From Cephalotrichum gorgonifer (taxonomy: Eukaryota > Ascomycota > Sordariomycetes > Microascales > Microascaceae), in assembly GCA_900312665.1 (NCBI GenBank), contig ONZQ02000002.1:496001-560000 (forward strand): DNA of 64,000 nt. The letters are read 5' to 3'. The translations under genes and the position numbers were made by a program. The notes beneath the pieces were generated by a model. The model was not told the DNA's origin and did not search any database. It worked only from the letters and a program-made list of their open reading frames with translations. Positions within the stretch are counted from its first letter, which is position 1. Each line of letters begins with the position of its first letter. Shown here piece by piece: positions 43,594 to 55,010 of this stretch.

Positions 43594-44844
43594 ATGGCCA
43601 CCAGACAGATCAAGCTCGTGCGCATCGCCCACGTCTTCTACAAACACAAGGACATAGCCGCCGCCCGGACCTTCTACGAGGACTTTGGCTTCTTCGAGTC
43701 CTCCCGCGTCGGTAAGCGCACCTACTACCGCGGCTACGGCACCGAGCCCTTCGTCATCTGCGCCGAGGAGGGCGAGACCGACGAGTTCCTTGGTCCCGCC
43801 TTCGTCGTCGAGTCGCTCGAAGATCTCCAGTATGCTTCCGAGACTCTGCCGGAGGCGACCAAGATCTATGAGTTGAAGGACGTGCCGGGCGGGGGGCAGT
43901 GCGTCACATTCAAGGACCCCGTGGACGGCTGGCCCTTCCACCTCGTCTTTGGGCAGCAGGCGATTGAGGCGTCGTCACCCGAGTTCCCCGATTTGAAGTT
44001 CAACTACGTAAGTCGCTCCCTCTCCCCTCCCACTTTGATGTAGAGACTATGAGCCCTCTAGCTCGGTCGGTATATAAGATATGCGGTATGCTGACGTACG
44101 TTTGCGTTTGGATATAAATAGCCCACAGTCAAGAACCGCGGCGCCAGCGAGAAGCAGCGCTTCACGAAGCGGCCCGCACCCGTACACAAGCTCGGCCACT
44201 TCGGCGTGTGCCTGACGGACTTTGACACGGCCTACGAGTTCTACACCAAGAAGTTCAACTTCTTCCCCAGCGAGGTATGCTTCCCCCCCCCTACCCTTTC
44301 GCCACTTTTCCTCTTTTAGCACGTCCATATCTTATTCTCGATTTCTAACAACTCCCGGCCTGCAGCTCGTCGAAGCCGACGGCAAGATCGTAACGACCTT
44401 CCTCCGCATCAACCGCGGCTCCGACCTCGTGGACCACCACACCTTCTTCTTCTTCCAGGGCCCCAAGTTCCACGTCCACCACTCCTCCTTCGAGACGCAC
44501 GACTTCGACGCCCAGGTCCTCGGCCACGACTGGCTCCGCCACAAGGGCTACAAGAACTGCTGGGGCGTCGGGAGGCACATCATGGGGAGCCAGATCTTCG
44601 ACTACTGGTTCGACCCCAGCGGCTTCATCATGGAGCACTACGTCGACGGCGACCTGATGAACGACCAGGAGGCGACGCACCTGAGTCCCGCGTCGCCCGA
44701 TAACCTGCACGTCTGGGGTGAGTACGGGTAGTAGTCGTAGTCTTCGGGACGACCCGGGGAGAGAGACAAGGGAGGGCGGGACGAGAATTGTGCTAACCTA
44801 ACGCGTTTGTAGGACCCGACCTTCCGCCGGACTTTTTGAAATGA
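43594..44844 (+). CDS. Extradiol ring-cleavage dioxygenase-like protein (two VOC domains)
   Basis: Resembles type I extradiol (catechol 2,3-/2,3-dihydroxybiphenyl) dioxygenases, which use Fe(II) to open catecholic rings. Exons 43594-44007, 44122-44274, 44366-44717 and 44813-44844 give 316 aa. The N-terminal VOC module is about 5-135 (IAHVFYKHKDIAAARTFYEDFGF) and the catalytic C-terminal module 160-300. The three metal ligands are all present: H164 in LGHFGVCL, H228 in HVHHSSFE and E279 in GFIMEHYVDGD. An active metalloenzyme is therefore plausible; substrate unknown. It could act in fungal aromatic or phenolic degradation. Two short introns sit close to the module border. Confidence 0.87.
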
Positions 44845-45545
44845 TGGAGGGGTCTTCTCGGTGGAGTCGGAAGTGGATGTGGAATGAGACACGTGTGGGA
44901 TGGGTTTATAATGACATCTCTCAACTCACGAAAATTGCACATTGATATTAAAAGTATCCAAAACCAACGCACTACTCGGTTACACAGATGGGCCCGACAT
45001 CCACACTCATGGACATCCACACTCATGAAAACCCCTACTTACACTCACGACCTACCAAGCAAACGCACCCAGCATAACTATACGGTGGTCCTGTCAGCTC
45101 TCCTTGGCTACCGGCCCTCCTCAACCCTCGTTCTTGTTTGTCCCAGTCCGTTTTGTGTGTCGGACGTTATCTAGACTTTTCGCACACATTATCTATCCAC
45201 GGCCACAGCCTGGTGAACATTCCGGCGGTTATAGCCTTGCCGTTTTAAAACAACTAACCAACACCGGTCGCGGCCCCCAATCCGACCAAAAACTGCACCC
45301 GCAAATGCAACGCCTTCGGAACAGGAGGCTAGGTATAGATATTGCATCTTTGATTATAAATCAGTCCATAATAGGGGAAAAAATGTCGTATATTGCACGT
45401 GAAAAATATATATGCCTGTACATACACACCTGTAACGCCAAGGCCGATATGTATAGAAATTCCGCCGTGCAAAACGAAACAAAAGAAAACAACGATGGGA
45501 AGCTGAAGAGGACATAGGTAGTTGGTAGTTGGTGCCTCCTCGCCT
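44845..45545. other. Convergent intergenic region
   Basis: About 700 bp between the dioxygenase-like gene and the ankyrin gene end. It contains a 16-bp perfect-but-one tandem repeat at 44997-45028. No gene seen. Confidence 0.4.
44997..45028. repeat. 16-bp tandem duplication, two copies
   Basis: ACATCCACACTCATGG followed directly by ACATCCACACTCATGA. Confidence 0.85.
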
Positions 45546-48500
45546 CTAAACTCTCCCCCCCCCCGTCCCCGTTCCCGGCCTCGACGACCCTATACCACCT
45601 ACCTCCTCCGTCCCTCCCCTCTTCTCCGCACTACCAACTGACACCGTCGGCACCTCCACCTTCTCGNNNNNNNNNNNNNNNNNNNNNNNNNNNNNNNNNN
45701 NNNNNNNNNNNNNNNNNNNNNNNNNNNNNNNNNNNNNNNNNNNNNNNNNNNNNNNNNNNNNNNNNNNNNNNNNNNNNNNNNNNNNNNNNNNNNNNNNNNN
45801 NNNNNNNNNNNNNNNNNNNNNNNNNNNNNNNNNNNNNNNNNNNNNNNNNNNNNNNNNNNNNNNNNNNNNNNNNNNNNNNNNNNNNNNNNNNNNNNNNNNN
45901 NNNNNNNNNNNNNNNNNNNNNNNNNNNNNNNNNNNNNNNNNNNNNNNNNNNNNNNNNNNNNNNNNNNNNNNNNNNNNNNNNNNNNNNNNNNNNNNNNNNN
46001 NNNNNNNNNNNNNNNNNNNNNNNNNNNNNNNNNNNNNNNNNNNNNNNNNNNNNNNNNNNNNNNNNNNNNNNNNNNNNNNNNNNNNNNNNNNNNNNNNNNN
46101 NNTCCCCTCACCACCCTCCCTGCAAACGACCTCCGCAGCTCCGCCGCCCGCTCGAGCCACTCCACCCGCGACTCCTTCAGACCACGTCTGCGCTCCGCAA
46201 ACGTCCCCTGCAGCCTATGCGCCGCGCTCCAGATCCCGGACCAGGGACGCACCTCCCCCGGATCAGCCCCAGCGGAAGGATCGCGCGACGGGTCCCCCGG
46301 GCCCAGGGCCTTGCGCTCCGCGTACCGCCCCACGAGCAGCCACCTCTGAATCTCGGGGAACCTGGCCGCGGCGACCACCCCGCTCCGCACCTTCCCGTCG
46401 CGCTTATACGTCACCGTCGCCCCATGGCCCACTAGCATCTTGACGGCCTCGAGCCTCCCCCTGGAGCAGGCCGTCAAGAGGGGCGTTCCCTCGTTCGAGC
46501 CCTCGAGGTCAACGTCGGCGCCGTGCCTCACGAGCAAGTCGATGGCCCCGAATATGTCCCTGTGCACCGCCGCGCAGAGCGGGCTCACGAACCTGTCGGG
46601 CACGGAGTTGACCATGACCCGCACCTTATCCCCCGGCAGCCTTCTCAGGAGCCTCTTGAGCATCATGACGCTGTCGTTCCGGTTAAGCTCGATAACGAGC
46701 GCAAAGAGGCCCTTGCTCAGCTCTCTCATCTTATCAAAGTCAAACGTCCAGTTCAGGACGTATCCCAACATGTCGAAGTTGAGCATCATGTCGTCGTAGG
46801 CCATATACATAGCCTTGTCCCTCTCATAGGGATTTAACCCCAAGCCCATGAGATAGTGAAACGCCGCGGGGTTCTTGGGCCTCTCGCCGGCGATGTTAAG
46901 AAGACTCATTCCATCCATATCTACAATCCTCGTCTCCGCCCCCGCACCGACGAAGGCCTCTGCCATCGGCACATTCCCCGCCTCAACTGCTGCCATCAGC
47001 GGCGCGAACCCCTGCCCGTGGGCTCGGGTGGTATGAGCCCCGTGCTTCAGCAGTATCTGCACGCCATCATTATGACCGTTCTTAACTGCGATGTGCAGTG
47101 GCGTATTGTACCCATCATCCTCGGTGTTGATATCCGCGCCGTTCTCAAGCAGGAAGAGGGTGATATTGTCATGGCCATGACTGGTCGAGATATGGAGCGG
47201 TGTCCACCCGCGATATAGATCAAAAGCATCCGGCATCGTGACCTTTTGGTTGAGGACGTACCGTACCATCTGTCCCACCTTGTCTGGCGATATTTGCTCT
47301 GAGGTCCGTCGGGGGCTTGACGCCTCGAAGCAGAACTGCTGTCTGTTATTGCGCATCAGCTCATGCCCCAAGTTCAGGGTGTATTGGAGTAAGGTTCAGA
47401 GTAGTGGATTCGAGTAAGGATCAAGCACACAGCTTCCATAGTCAAGGACCTACCTGTATCTCGCGCTAAACGTTCGTATATGCCGAAGGATGATTTTGAT
47501 GGCGGCGAGATTATTCGACTTAGCAGCCGCATGGATAGGAGAGATCGAGGCACTTGTCCAATCTATCCCATTCTGCAGATATGCCGACAATAAGGGCACA
47601 AGACCCTCATTAAGGCGCGGGTTTTCGCATAGTACATTAAGAGCATTAAATCCCATCTGGAAATGCCGTCTGAAGTGTGTCGCACACAGTCCGATGAAGC
47701 CCGTGCATCTCTGCTCCAAGAGCCACTTCAGCACGGCTAGCTTCCCTTCGCGGATCGCCAGCATCACCGGCGTGCAACCTTCACATCGGAGTGGGCACGT
47801 CTCAAAGTCTTCTAGGGAGGTCACTGCAAAGAGGTTCCTGCACTGGACGAGATCTCCGGAGCGAATCGCTGTCTCAATAGTTTGTCCGATGAATCTAGAC
47901 CGTGCCGCGCTCGCCTTCGCAGTCGGGTCCGGCTCCAGCTTCAACGTCGCTGCGTCTGTGAACAGCCGAGTCACACTAGGGAAGCCGATATGTAGCGCGT
48001 GAATAAACGGCGTCAACATCTCGTTATCGCCTATGGTACTCAGGCTGCCGTGGCTGAGCTCTAGCAGCGCTTTCACGGCTGGAACCTGGCTACTCCGCAC
48101 TGCCGTGTGAAGCGCCGTAGAGCCATCCGTCGCTCGCGCCTTCAGGTCAGCACCGTGCTCATGCAGGACTCGAATGCAGGACGCTGACCCCCCGATAGCG
48201 GCGTGATGAATCGGTCGGTTTAGGTTATCAACGATGGCATGGTTGACATCGATCTTAAAGTTGAGGCAATAGAACTGAACAACAATATCGTACCCGTTAA
48301 ACGCTGCGAGGTGGAGGGCGTTGCAGTTCGAGGCCGTCGTCGTGATCTGCGCACCTCCAGGGTGAATGATGGTGAAGTGGGATTTACATGTCCGCTGCCA
48401 GTTAAAGTCCGGTGGCGCTAGTTGTTTGATTTTCTCAAGGATTCGAAGCGTGCCTCGCGAGGCAGCCGCGAGAGCGGCATCCATGCCATCCTTGGTCACA

Positions 48501-51500
48501 AGAGCAGGGTTTGCGCCCTTGTCTAGTAAGATTATAGCAGCATCATGCTGTCTCTCGAGAATATATGATGCCAGCGCAGGGCTCCTTCCCCAGCGCATGA
48601 GATTAGGATCGGCTCCCTTGTTTAGAAGGGCAGTAAGCTTCTGGTCTCGTCCTGGCCCTGGAACTATCAAGTGATGGATGAGCCCCTGCTGAGTATCGTC
48701 AACGTCGTTGAGCCGATCACGATCCGCATATTCCAATAGCTTCTCAAAGGTGGACATTGTAGTTCTGTTTCCCGGCGCACAGGCTAACTCGAGAAGCGTC
48801 CGCCTAGGGCCACGGTTATTACTCGGAGGTCGTTCATGGACCGAGACCTTGTTCTTCAGAAGAAGGTCGAGGAATGGGACTGCGTTCGCCATGACACTTG
48901 TACCCGCAAGCTCCAGCGCCTCGGGTTCGCGTACGAAGCGGTCCCGACATGACGTCTCGGAGAGCAAGACTCTGTATATAGAGGTAAGTACAGCCGTCGG
49001 CCAGGCGTCACCTGGGCGCTGAGAAGAATGGTAGAACATGGGTATTCCCGACTTCCCCGACTCCTCTTCGTAACGCCGCAGGGCCTTGCATGCGACTTGC
49101 TGGACGACAATTTGTAGCACCAGAAATGTATGGAGAAAGTCCTTCTTGAGATCCCATTTGGCGACGATATCGCAGCAGAATCTCTCCCATAGCCCGCGGC
49201 CCTTCTCATCCTTCGACTCCAAAACCTCGGGTGTCAGGAGTGCTGCGACAGCGTCACTGTTGATGCCGGGATTTGCAGGTTGTGCTTGCGCCTGGCCAGG
49301 CGGCTGGGGGGGGGGGCGCCGCGGGTCATAATTCAAGAGCATGGCCTCAAGAGGGGTCTTTTGGTCGGAGGCCCTCTGAATAGGCATGCCGGCGCAAATC
49401 TCAAATAGCAACCGGATTATGCCAGGTGACGCCGACAAGTTGAGTTGGTGTAAAGGGCTACTTCCATCGCTAGCGGGGATGTTGGGATCGAGACCCAGGC
49501 GAAGGAGCTCCCTAATGACTTGTTCGCTTCCCCACTGAACTGCTGTGTAAAGTAGCAGGTCAGGAGGCTGCAGGCAAGCGGGATCGTCTTTTGAAATGGA
49601 GCAGAGGAACAGGATACTGTTAATGGCGGAGAGGGTGCTCGGTGCGCGATCGGCGGAGAAGACGGCTTCTACTAGAGGTGTATGCCCCTTGTGGTTTACT
49701 ACCCTTAGATTTTGGTCGACATTTGGATCTTCCCGAGAGAGCCAGATCAAGCCCTCGGCATCGCTGTTGGCGGCTGCGAAGTGCCAGCAGTTACGCCCGT
49801 CAACGTCACACTGCATGGTATTGGCCCCCGTCCGAACGAGAAGAGAGAAAGGCTCCGGCTCCTCGCACAGCATCAGAGCTGTCCTGTTTCTCTTATCCGT
49901 CCTCCCAATATCAGCTCCGGACTGTACTATTAGCTCTAGTATTTCGATGTCATCTGCAGTACTGTTTTCTGCAGCCATATGCAGAATAGTGCCACCGTAG
50001 GAACTATCGTCGGAACTGTCTTCCTCATAGGACAAGTTTGGATCCCACCTGGGGTCCTCAATCAAAAAGCGTATAGCCAGAGTATTTGCTTCTCGGATGG
50101 AGACCCGGACTTCTTCAGCGAACCGTGAGTCGGGAATGCCGGCTCGGCGCTGCTCCGAGTCGACCGATGTGAACGGAAGGTCAAGGTCCAAAGCTAACCG
50201 CATTGCACCCTCGAAGAGGTCGGTGAATGGTGACTCTTCATCGGTAGCAGGGAAGAATCGGACTACTATCTGGGAGAGCATCTCGGCGAGGAAGTCGCGC
50301 GCCTTGCCAGGGGCACAGGGCTCATATCGAGATGAGGCGACCGCCCAGAAGGGGCCTGGTTGAAGCAAGTCCTTCAGCTGATCGCTGGGTCGAGTGCAAA
50401 TATTGACCACCTCAAAGAACAAGTCGGCCCGTCGTAGGCGAAGAGACACGAGGAGAGCCAGGTAGTCAAGGGGAGTCGGCTGGGGAGCGTCGTCCACGAA
50501 CCGGTTGTCCGGAGAGCTCAAGGCCACCCTCTGTATAACACGTACCGTGTCTACCTGATCGATACTATGAGGCGGTTCGTTGATACGTTCCCAAGTGGTG
50601 AGAGCTGAGGACTTTAGTAAAGCTGACGGGCCTAACAGGGCGCTATGGAGCACGATGGACCATGGCACGGTAGACAGGTACTCCGTCTGTCTAGACGTAA
50701 ACTCTCTGCATAGCTCGGAGAATCCGAAGGCAGCACCAACAAATAGAGGGGCGAGCGATGGTGTCTGAAAAAGGTGGGGAGATAACGCGTCCAAGGGCTG
50801 GCCGCTACTGCGAGGGTTAAAGTAGGACGGCCAGGTCTGCCTGGAGAATTCGAGCACCCATTGAATGAAGTTTGCCCTGACAGGCCGTCCTGGCGGAATG
50901 TTGAACAGGGAAAGTACCGGCTCCCTCACAGCTTCCCACTCCGAGTTAACCAAGGGCGAGATCCAGGCGACGGCGGCGCGGGGGTAGGAGGGGTTGGTTT
51001 TGTTCCTCGCCAGCTCCTTCGAAATCTCGTCGAAAGATGTAGAGGGATATCTATTCTCGACGGGATGGTTCAGGTGGCCGAGGTGGACCTTCGTAGATGA
51101 GAGAGAAGGAGAAGATTCAACGAGGTGGGTAGAAGGCGTAGTCGGAGACGTCTCCCCGGATGACTGAGGCGAATAGGACGTGAAGGATGGTGACCCATTA
51201 GAGGGGGGTACTTCCACAACGGATTCGTGCTGGGAAACGGCGCAGTGAAGACTGTACACATCTAGACACATGTAGCCAGTTCGCAGCCGGCCTTTGACTC
51301 GGGCGAGATTGAGAAGAAACACCTTGGTTGATTCGGGGGTGAGAGGCACGGCCTCGAGAGGCTGTCCGCCGCCGTTAATAGTGGTAGGCCTTGAAGTTGA
51401 ATCGTCATCGTCACTGCGATCCTGGGAGATGGCCTCCAGGCCGAGAGCTATGCGAGCGCCGTCTCGCACCTTGCGAAGGATACTCGCGCAGGTGCGCAGG

Positions 51501-51760
51501 TAATAGTAGTCCGAGATCCAGTGCTGAGTGAGATGAGGCCGGGTGTGAGACAATTGGGTGAGGTTGTTGAAGACAACCTCCAGTGAGTGAGATATCCCGC
51601 ATATCTCCAGAATGCTGGCGATGAGCCTCGGGAGGATATTCCGAAGTCCGACTTGGTCATCCGATAGCTCGAGGCGGCGGATCAAGGCGGTGCACTCGCG
51701 CGTAGCTAAGGACGCGGCTTTGGTGACCAGTCTGATGTGTTCGGAGAGGGATTTGCCCAT
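45546..51760 (-). CDS. Giant ankyrin-repeat protein, about 2000 aa, interrupted by an assembly gap
   Basis: Exon 1 is 51760-47454 (1435 codons plus 2 nt) and exon 2 starts at 47342; GTAGGT...AACAG joins ARY-R-QQFCFEAS in frame, so the two long frames are one gene. The N-terminus (MGKSLSEHIRLVTKAASLAT...) is helical, then a 600-residue region without obvious repeats, then many ankyrin repeats, for example TILHMAAENSTADDIEILELIVQSGADIG, NALHLAAFNGYDIVVQF, TALHTAVRSSQVPAVKALLEL and, in exon 2, TPLHISTSHGHDNITLFLLENGADINT. No NACHT P-loop, kinase or membrane segment was seen. Likely a protein-binding scaffold; function unknown. The C-terminus is uncertain: 436 N interrupt exon 2, and the protein-like frame after the gap ends at 45546, a different frame from the one before it (which would stop at 45599). 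Confidence 0.82.
45667..46102. other. Assembly gap (436 N) inside the ankyrin gene
   Basis: Run of N. Coding frame changes across it, so its nominal length is probably not the true length modulo 3. Confidence 0.98.
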
Positions 51761-54046
51761 GATCCCCAGCGCAGGGCGGATGGGAGGGTGAGCGGAAGGT
51801 GCGAGGGGTGAAGGAGGCGTAAACTACTTTCATCGACATCGACGGACAGACATATCATGCTGTGGTGGGTAGGTGGCGAGATCTTGATGCTGGCGGGGAA
51901 ACGGCGGGGCGAGTAGTCTGCTGAGAGAGGATTACGGAGCTGTAGATGGTGCCGCCTTGATGATAATACCCAGCTCATTTGCTTTGACGTGTCTGTTAGA
52001 GAAGAAGGAAACACGAAGACAACCTCGCTGGCTGTATTGTGACTGCCTCAACTTTAGACCAGGCTGTGTGGCTGCCCCACCTACGGAGTAGTACCATGAC
52101 TTGTACGAGATTCACTCGATCCAATAGGCGGGCGGGCGCACTGCACACTGTAATAGTGTACTTGCATTACAGGGTAATTAACAACTTGTTTCCCAGGTAC
52201 ACTGTTTGTATCTCAGGTTCCCTTGTTGCTTCTGCTCAGAGGCGTAAATTGAATCTCGTTTCCTTCACCTTTGTCTACCGTTTATTCAACTCCGTCAAGA
52301 AAACGCCAGATATCCCATCCCGGTCGTGTTACCTTCCCTAGGCGGGCAACCTCGTTCCAGGGGGTGGCTGTGGCGACTTGTACACCAGCGGCCAAACACA
52401 AGTATAAGGTAATAATAGGTAGCGAACTCGAACGCGTCGTCCCAACCGGGCAGTTATATGAGTACCCGAGTCTTACACGTCCACATGCCAGTAAGTACAA
52501 GTACGAGACAATCCGTGACCCAGGCGCGACCGACCCATGTACTTGTACTTGAAAAGAAGGGGTGCGTTGCAGCCCTTGCTCATGCCTGGCTTTTCTCCTC
52601 ACCTTACCTTGTTCACCCTGGTGGAACGTATTATTGCTTGAAGAGCGCGGCGCCTGAACAATATCTGACATAGCCCATCAACATCAACCGCGTATAGCGC
52701 AGGTGCCCGCTCTCCTCTCTTGGCGCCGCCATAAGCAATAAAGTTCCTCTCTCGAAGCCTGCTCGTAGTACTACAAGTAAGCTCGGACAACGGCCCTAGA
52801 GTAGCCATAGAGGCTGCTTGGCCAGGGCTTCGCCCATCATGTCTCTCTCCCCTCTTTTCAAGCTTTCCCCTCACAGCAAAGCCGTCTCCGGCGACCGCCG
52901 GTAGTCCCTCCACTTGTCGCGCTAAGGCTCTGTCTGCCCTTCACCGCCAGCGAGTCCTGCTGCTCTGTTGAGAGACAGCCACGCCGTGGGAACCCACATT
53001 CGCGTTCGGATAGCATGTGTAAGTCCGCACCCAGCCAGACTTGCCGATCCAAGTTCCCAACCTCCCCTCACCTCATAGCCTGCTCTCGCCAGGGCAACGT
53101 GTCAGTGTGGCGGCGCGCGACGGATGTGCTTGGACAGAGTAAAAGGCAAGAAATGCCGGAGCGGTGTGGTCGTGGGGAGCAGCAGGCTGTGTCTTGTTGT
53201 CCTCTTTCGTGGCAAGCCTGTCGGGCACGGAACCGAAAAAAAATCGAGAGCATGAAAATCGTTGAGGGTGAGGTGGGGAAAATAGGAAAGGTAATCAGGG
53301 CCTTCGCCTGGCTTTTATAAACATTGCTTTTCTCACTTATTTCAAGCATATGGCGAAATAGCTTACATCCCTCAATGTAGAGGTGGAAGCACGAAAAACG
53401 CTCCCCAATAACACACGGTACGTATGCCTAGTCCTGGCCTTATGAGAGGCTCTTCTTGAGGCTCTCACCACCCTTCCGCACTGTGCCGTCGGTCTGCATA
53501 TGCATAAGCATGGCGTTTTATAAGGCCGGGGGGGGCCTCAAAACTTATTCATCCCACAATCTCGTTTTTGGGCACACACCATCCCGAGGTGTCCAAGGTC
53601 GTCAGCCCTGTTTTCAGAGTCAATCTCGAAAGCCCCGCCGGGACCCTGCTGGAGGATCACAATTTTCCAGTCACATGCTGCCACGTTCTTATCGGCGTTT
53701 ATTGGTCGTGGGGGTCCGTCTGCTGAGCTCGGTAATACAGAAAATCAACGTGTAAGTGATGAGTGACACTGCAAGCAAACCTGGTTCTGGGGCCTAAGAA
53801 CCATGCTTCCCCGCAAGACCTTGACTCTTCAAAACGGGGCCTAAATAAGCAAAGAAGGAAAGAGGGGGGGAGCGGAGGGGGCCGGCAAGGGGGTGGAGTG
53901 TATCCCCCTCCCCCTGGCAATATGATCCGGAATTTGGACATGGCTTCGTCTCTTTCGAACTGCATCTAGCATCGCGGTGGAGGAACACCGACACGTGAAT
54001 TAATCTATGTATATGCCGCTAAACATGTTTCTCATCATCACCTTCA
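51761..54046. other. Intergenic region upstream of ankyrin gene
   Basis: 2.3 kb with the ankyrin promoter and no recognisable gene. TACGGAGTA occurs at 52082-52090, and TACTTGTACTTG/AAGTACAAGTAC motifs at 52490-52552. Left unassigned. Confidence 0.45.
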
Positions 54047-54129
54047 GCTCCTATGGCCCAGGGGTAAGGCGTTGCACTTGTATCCATAAGCATATGCAAA
54101 GATCCGTGGTTCAAATCCGCGTGGGAGCT
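54047..54129 (+). tRNA. tRNA-Thr(UGU) with an 11-nt intron
   Basis: Folds as a full cloverleaf. The acceptor stem is GCTCCTA/TGGGAGC, the D arm GCC...GGC with GGGGTAA in the loop, and the anticodon stem TTGCA/TGCAA. The T arm is CGTGG-TTCAAAT-CCGCG, and the variable loop AGATC. The loop reads CTTGTA, then an intron TCCATAAGCAT (54083-54093), then A; this is the canonical position between nt 37 and 38, and the mature loop CTTGTAA gives anticodon UGU (54079-54081). The mature anticodon-arm sequence closely matches yeast tRNA-Thr(UGU). A T-rich Pol III terminator follows (54129-54158). Discriminator base would be U. Confidence 0.93.
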
Positions 54130-54554
54130 TTTCTTCTTTTTCTTCTTCCTTTTTGTCAATGCCCAAAGCAGCGAACAGATCTTTGGCATGGATACATTTT
54201 GTTTGCTCCTAGATAGAAAGGTGGTGGTAAAACGTGCGTTTTGTGACCACTTTGTACACAGACCAAGAACCTCCAATTTTCTGGGGTAGTACAAATTATA
54301 GGACTTGTGATGTCAGACACGTACGTTCACACCTACAAGCCGTTCAAACATGACAGCTGCCGCGTAATACATTGCCGTCTTTTCCAGAAAATCGGCTGCA
54401 TTAGAGATACAATGACCGCAGAGATGGGAACAGTGAGGAGCAGCGGTGGCTGCAGTCAGGCGATGCAATGAGAGCCACCACAAACCCAGACGCCATCAAG
54501 GCCCAGAGATTAGGCCAGACGCAACTATAGTCCGAACACTAAACTCTAATTAAT
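54130..54554. other. Spacer between tRNA-Thr and 5S rRNA
   Basis: 425 bp beginning with the T-rich terminator tract of the tRNA. No further gene seen. Confidence 0.45.
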
Positions 54555-54673
54555 GCATACGACCATAGCTCGTGGAGAACTGAGGGTCCCGTCCGCTCCC
54601 CTATACATAAACCACGAAGCGCTAGACTAGTAGTTGGGTCGGTGACGACCAGCGAATCCCTGGTGTTGTATGT
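54555..54673 (+). rRNA. 5S ribosomal RNA (dispersed copy)
   Basis: 119 nt starting GCATACGACCATAG and ending GTTGTATGT, followed by a TTTTCTATTTTTG terminator. Helix I pairs GCATACGAC with GTTGTATGT over nine positions including wobble pairs. The conserved fungal 5S segments GGGTCCCGTCCGCTC and AGTAGTTGGGTCGGTGACGACCAGCGAATCCC are present in order and at the right spacing, including the internal TFIIIA/C-box control region. It closely resembles Neurospora-type 5S sequences. Base 1 is G instead of the usual A, still able to wobble-pair, so it looks functional. Confidence 0.94.
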
Positions 54674-55010
54674 TTTCTATTTTTGTTCGGCCTCCTTGCC
54701 CTGTTTTCGTCGCGCGAGGGTAGATCCCTTCTGTCCAATACCCCCTTCCCTCCCTACCCGATTAAATCAAGATACATCGCGGAGGGACCTCTGATACGTA
54801 TACGAAGTCCCGTATAATGAGCGAGGTGATGCTGTTAGAGCCACTCGGGGTTGCTAGATATTATTACCATATTGTGGTATACTATGTCATAAGTTGTTAA
54901 CCCTTGCTCCCATACATAAGGCGTATGAATGCATTCCTTCCACCGCTTTCCAACCCTGGATATCTTCCAAACATGTCCCATCCCGTCATTCAGAGAAGCC
55001 GACAACGCCC
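54674..55010. other. Short intergenic region
   Basis: Begins with the 5S terminator; the rest should be the 3' UTR of the RGS-PAS gene. Nothing else seen. Confidence 0.4.
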
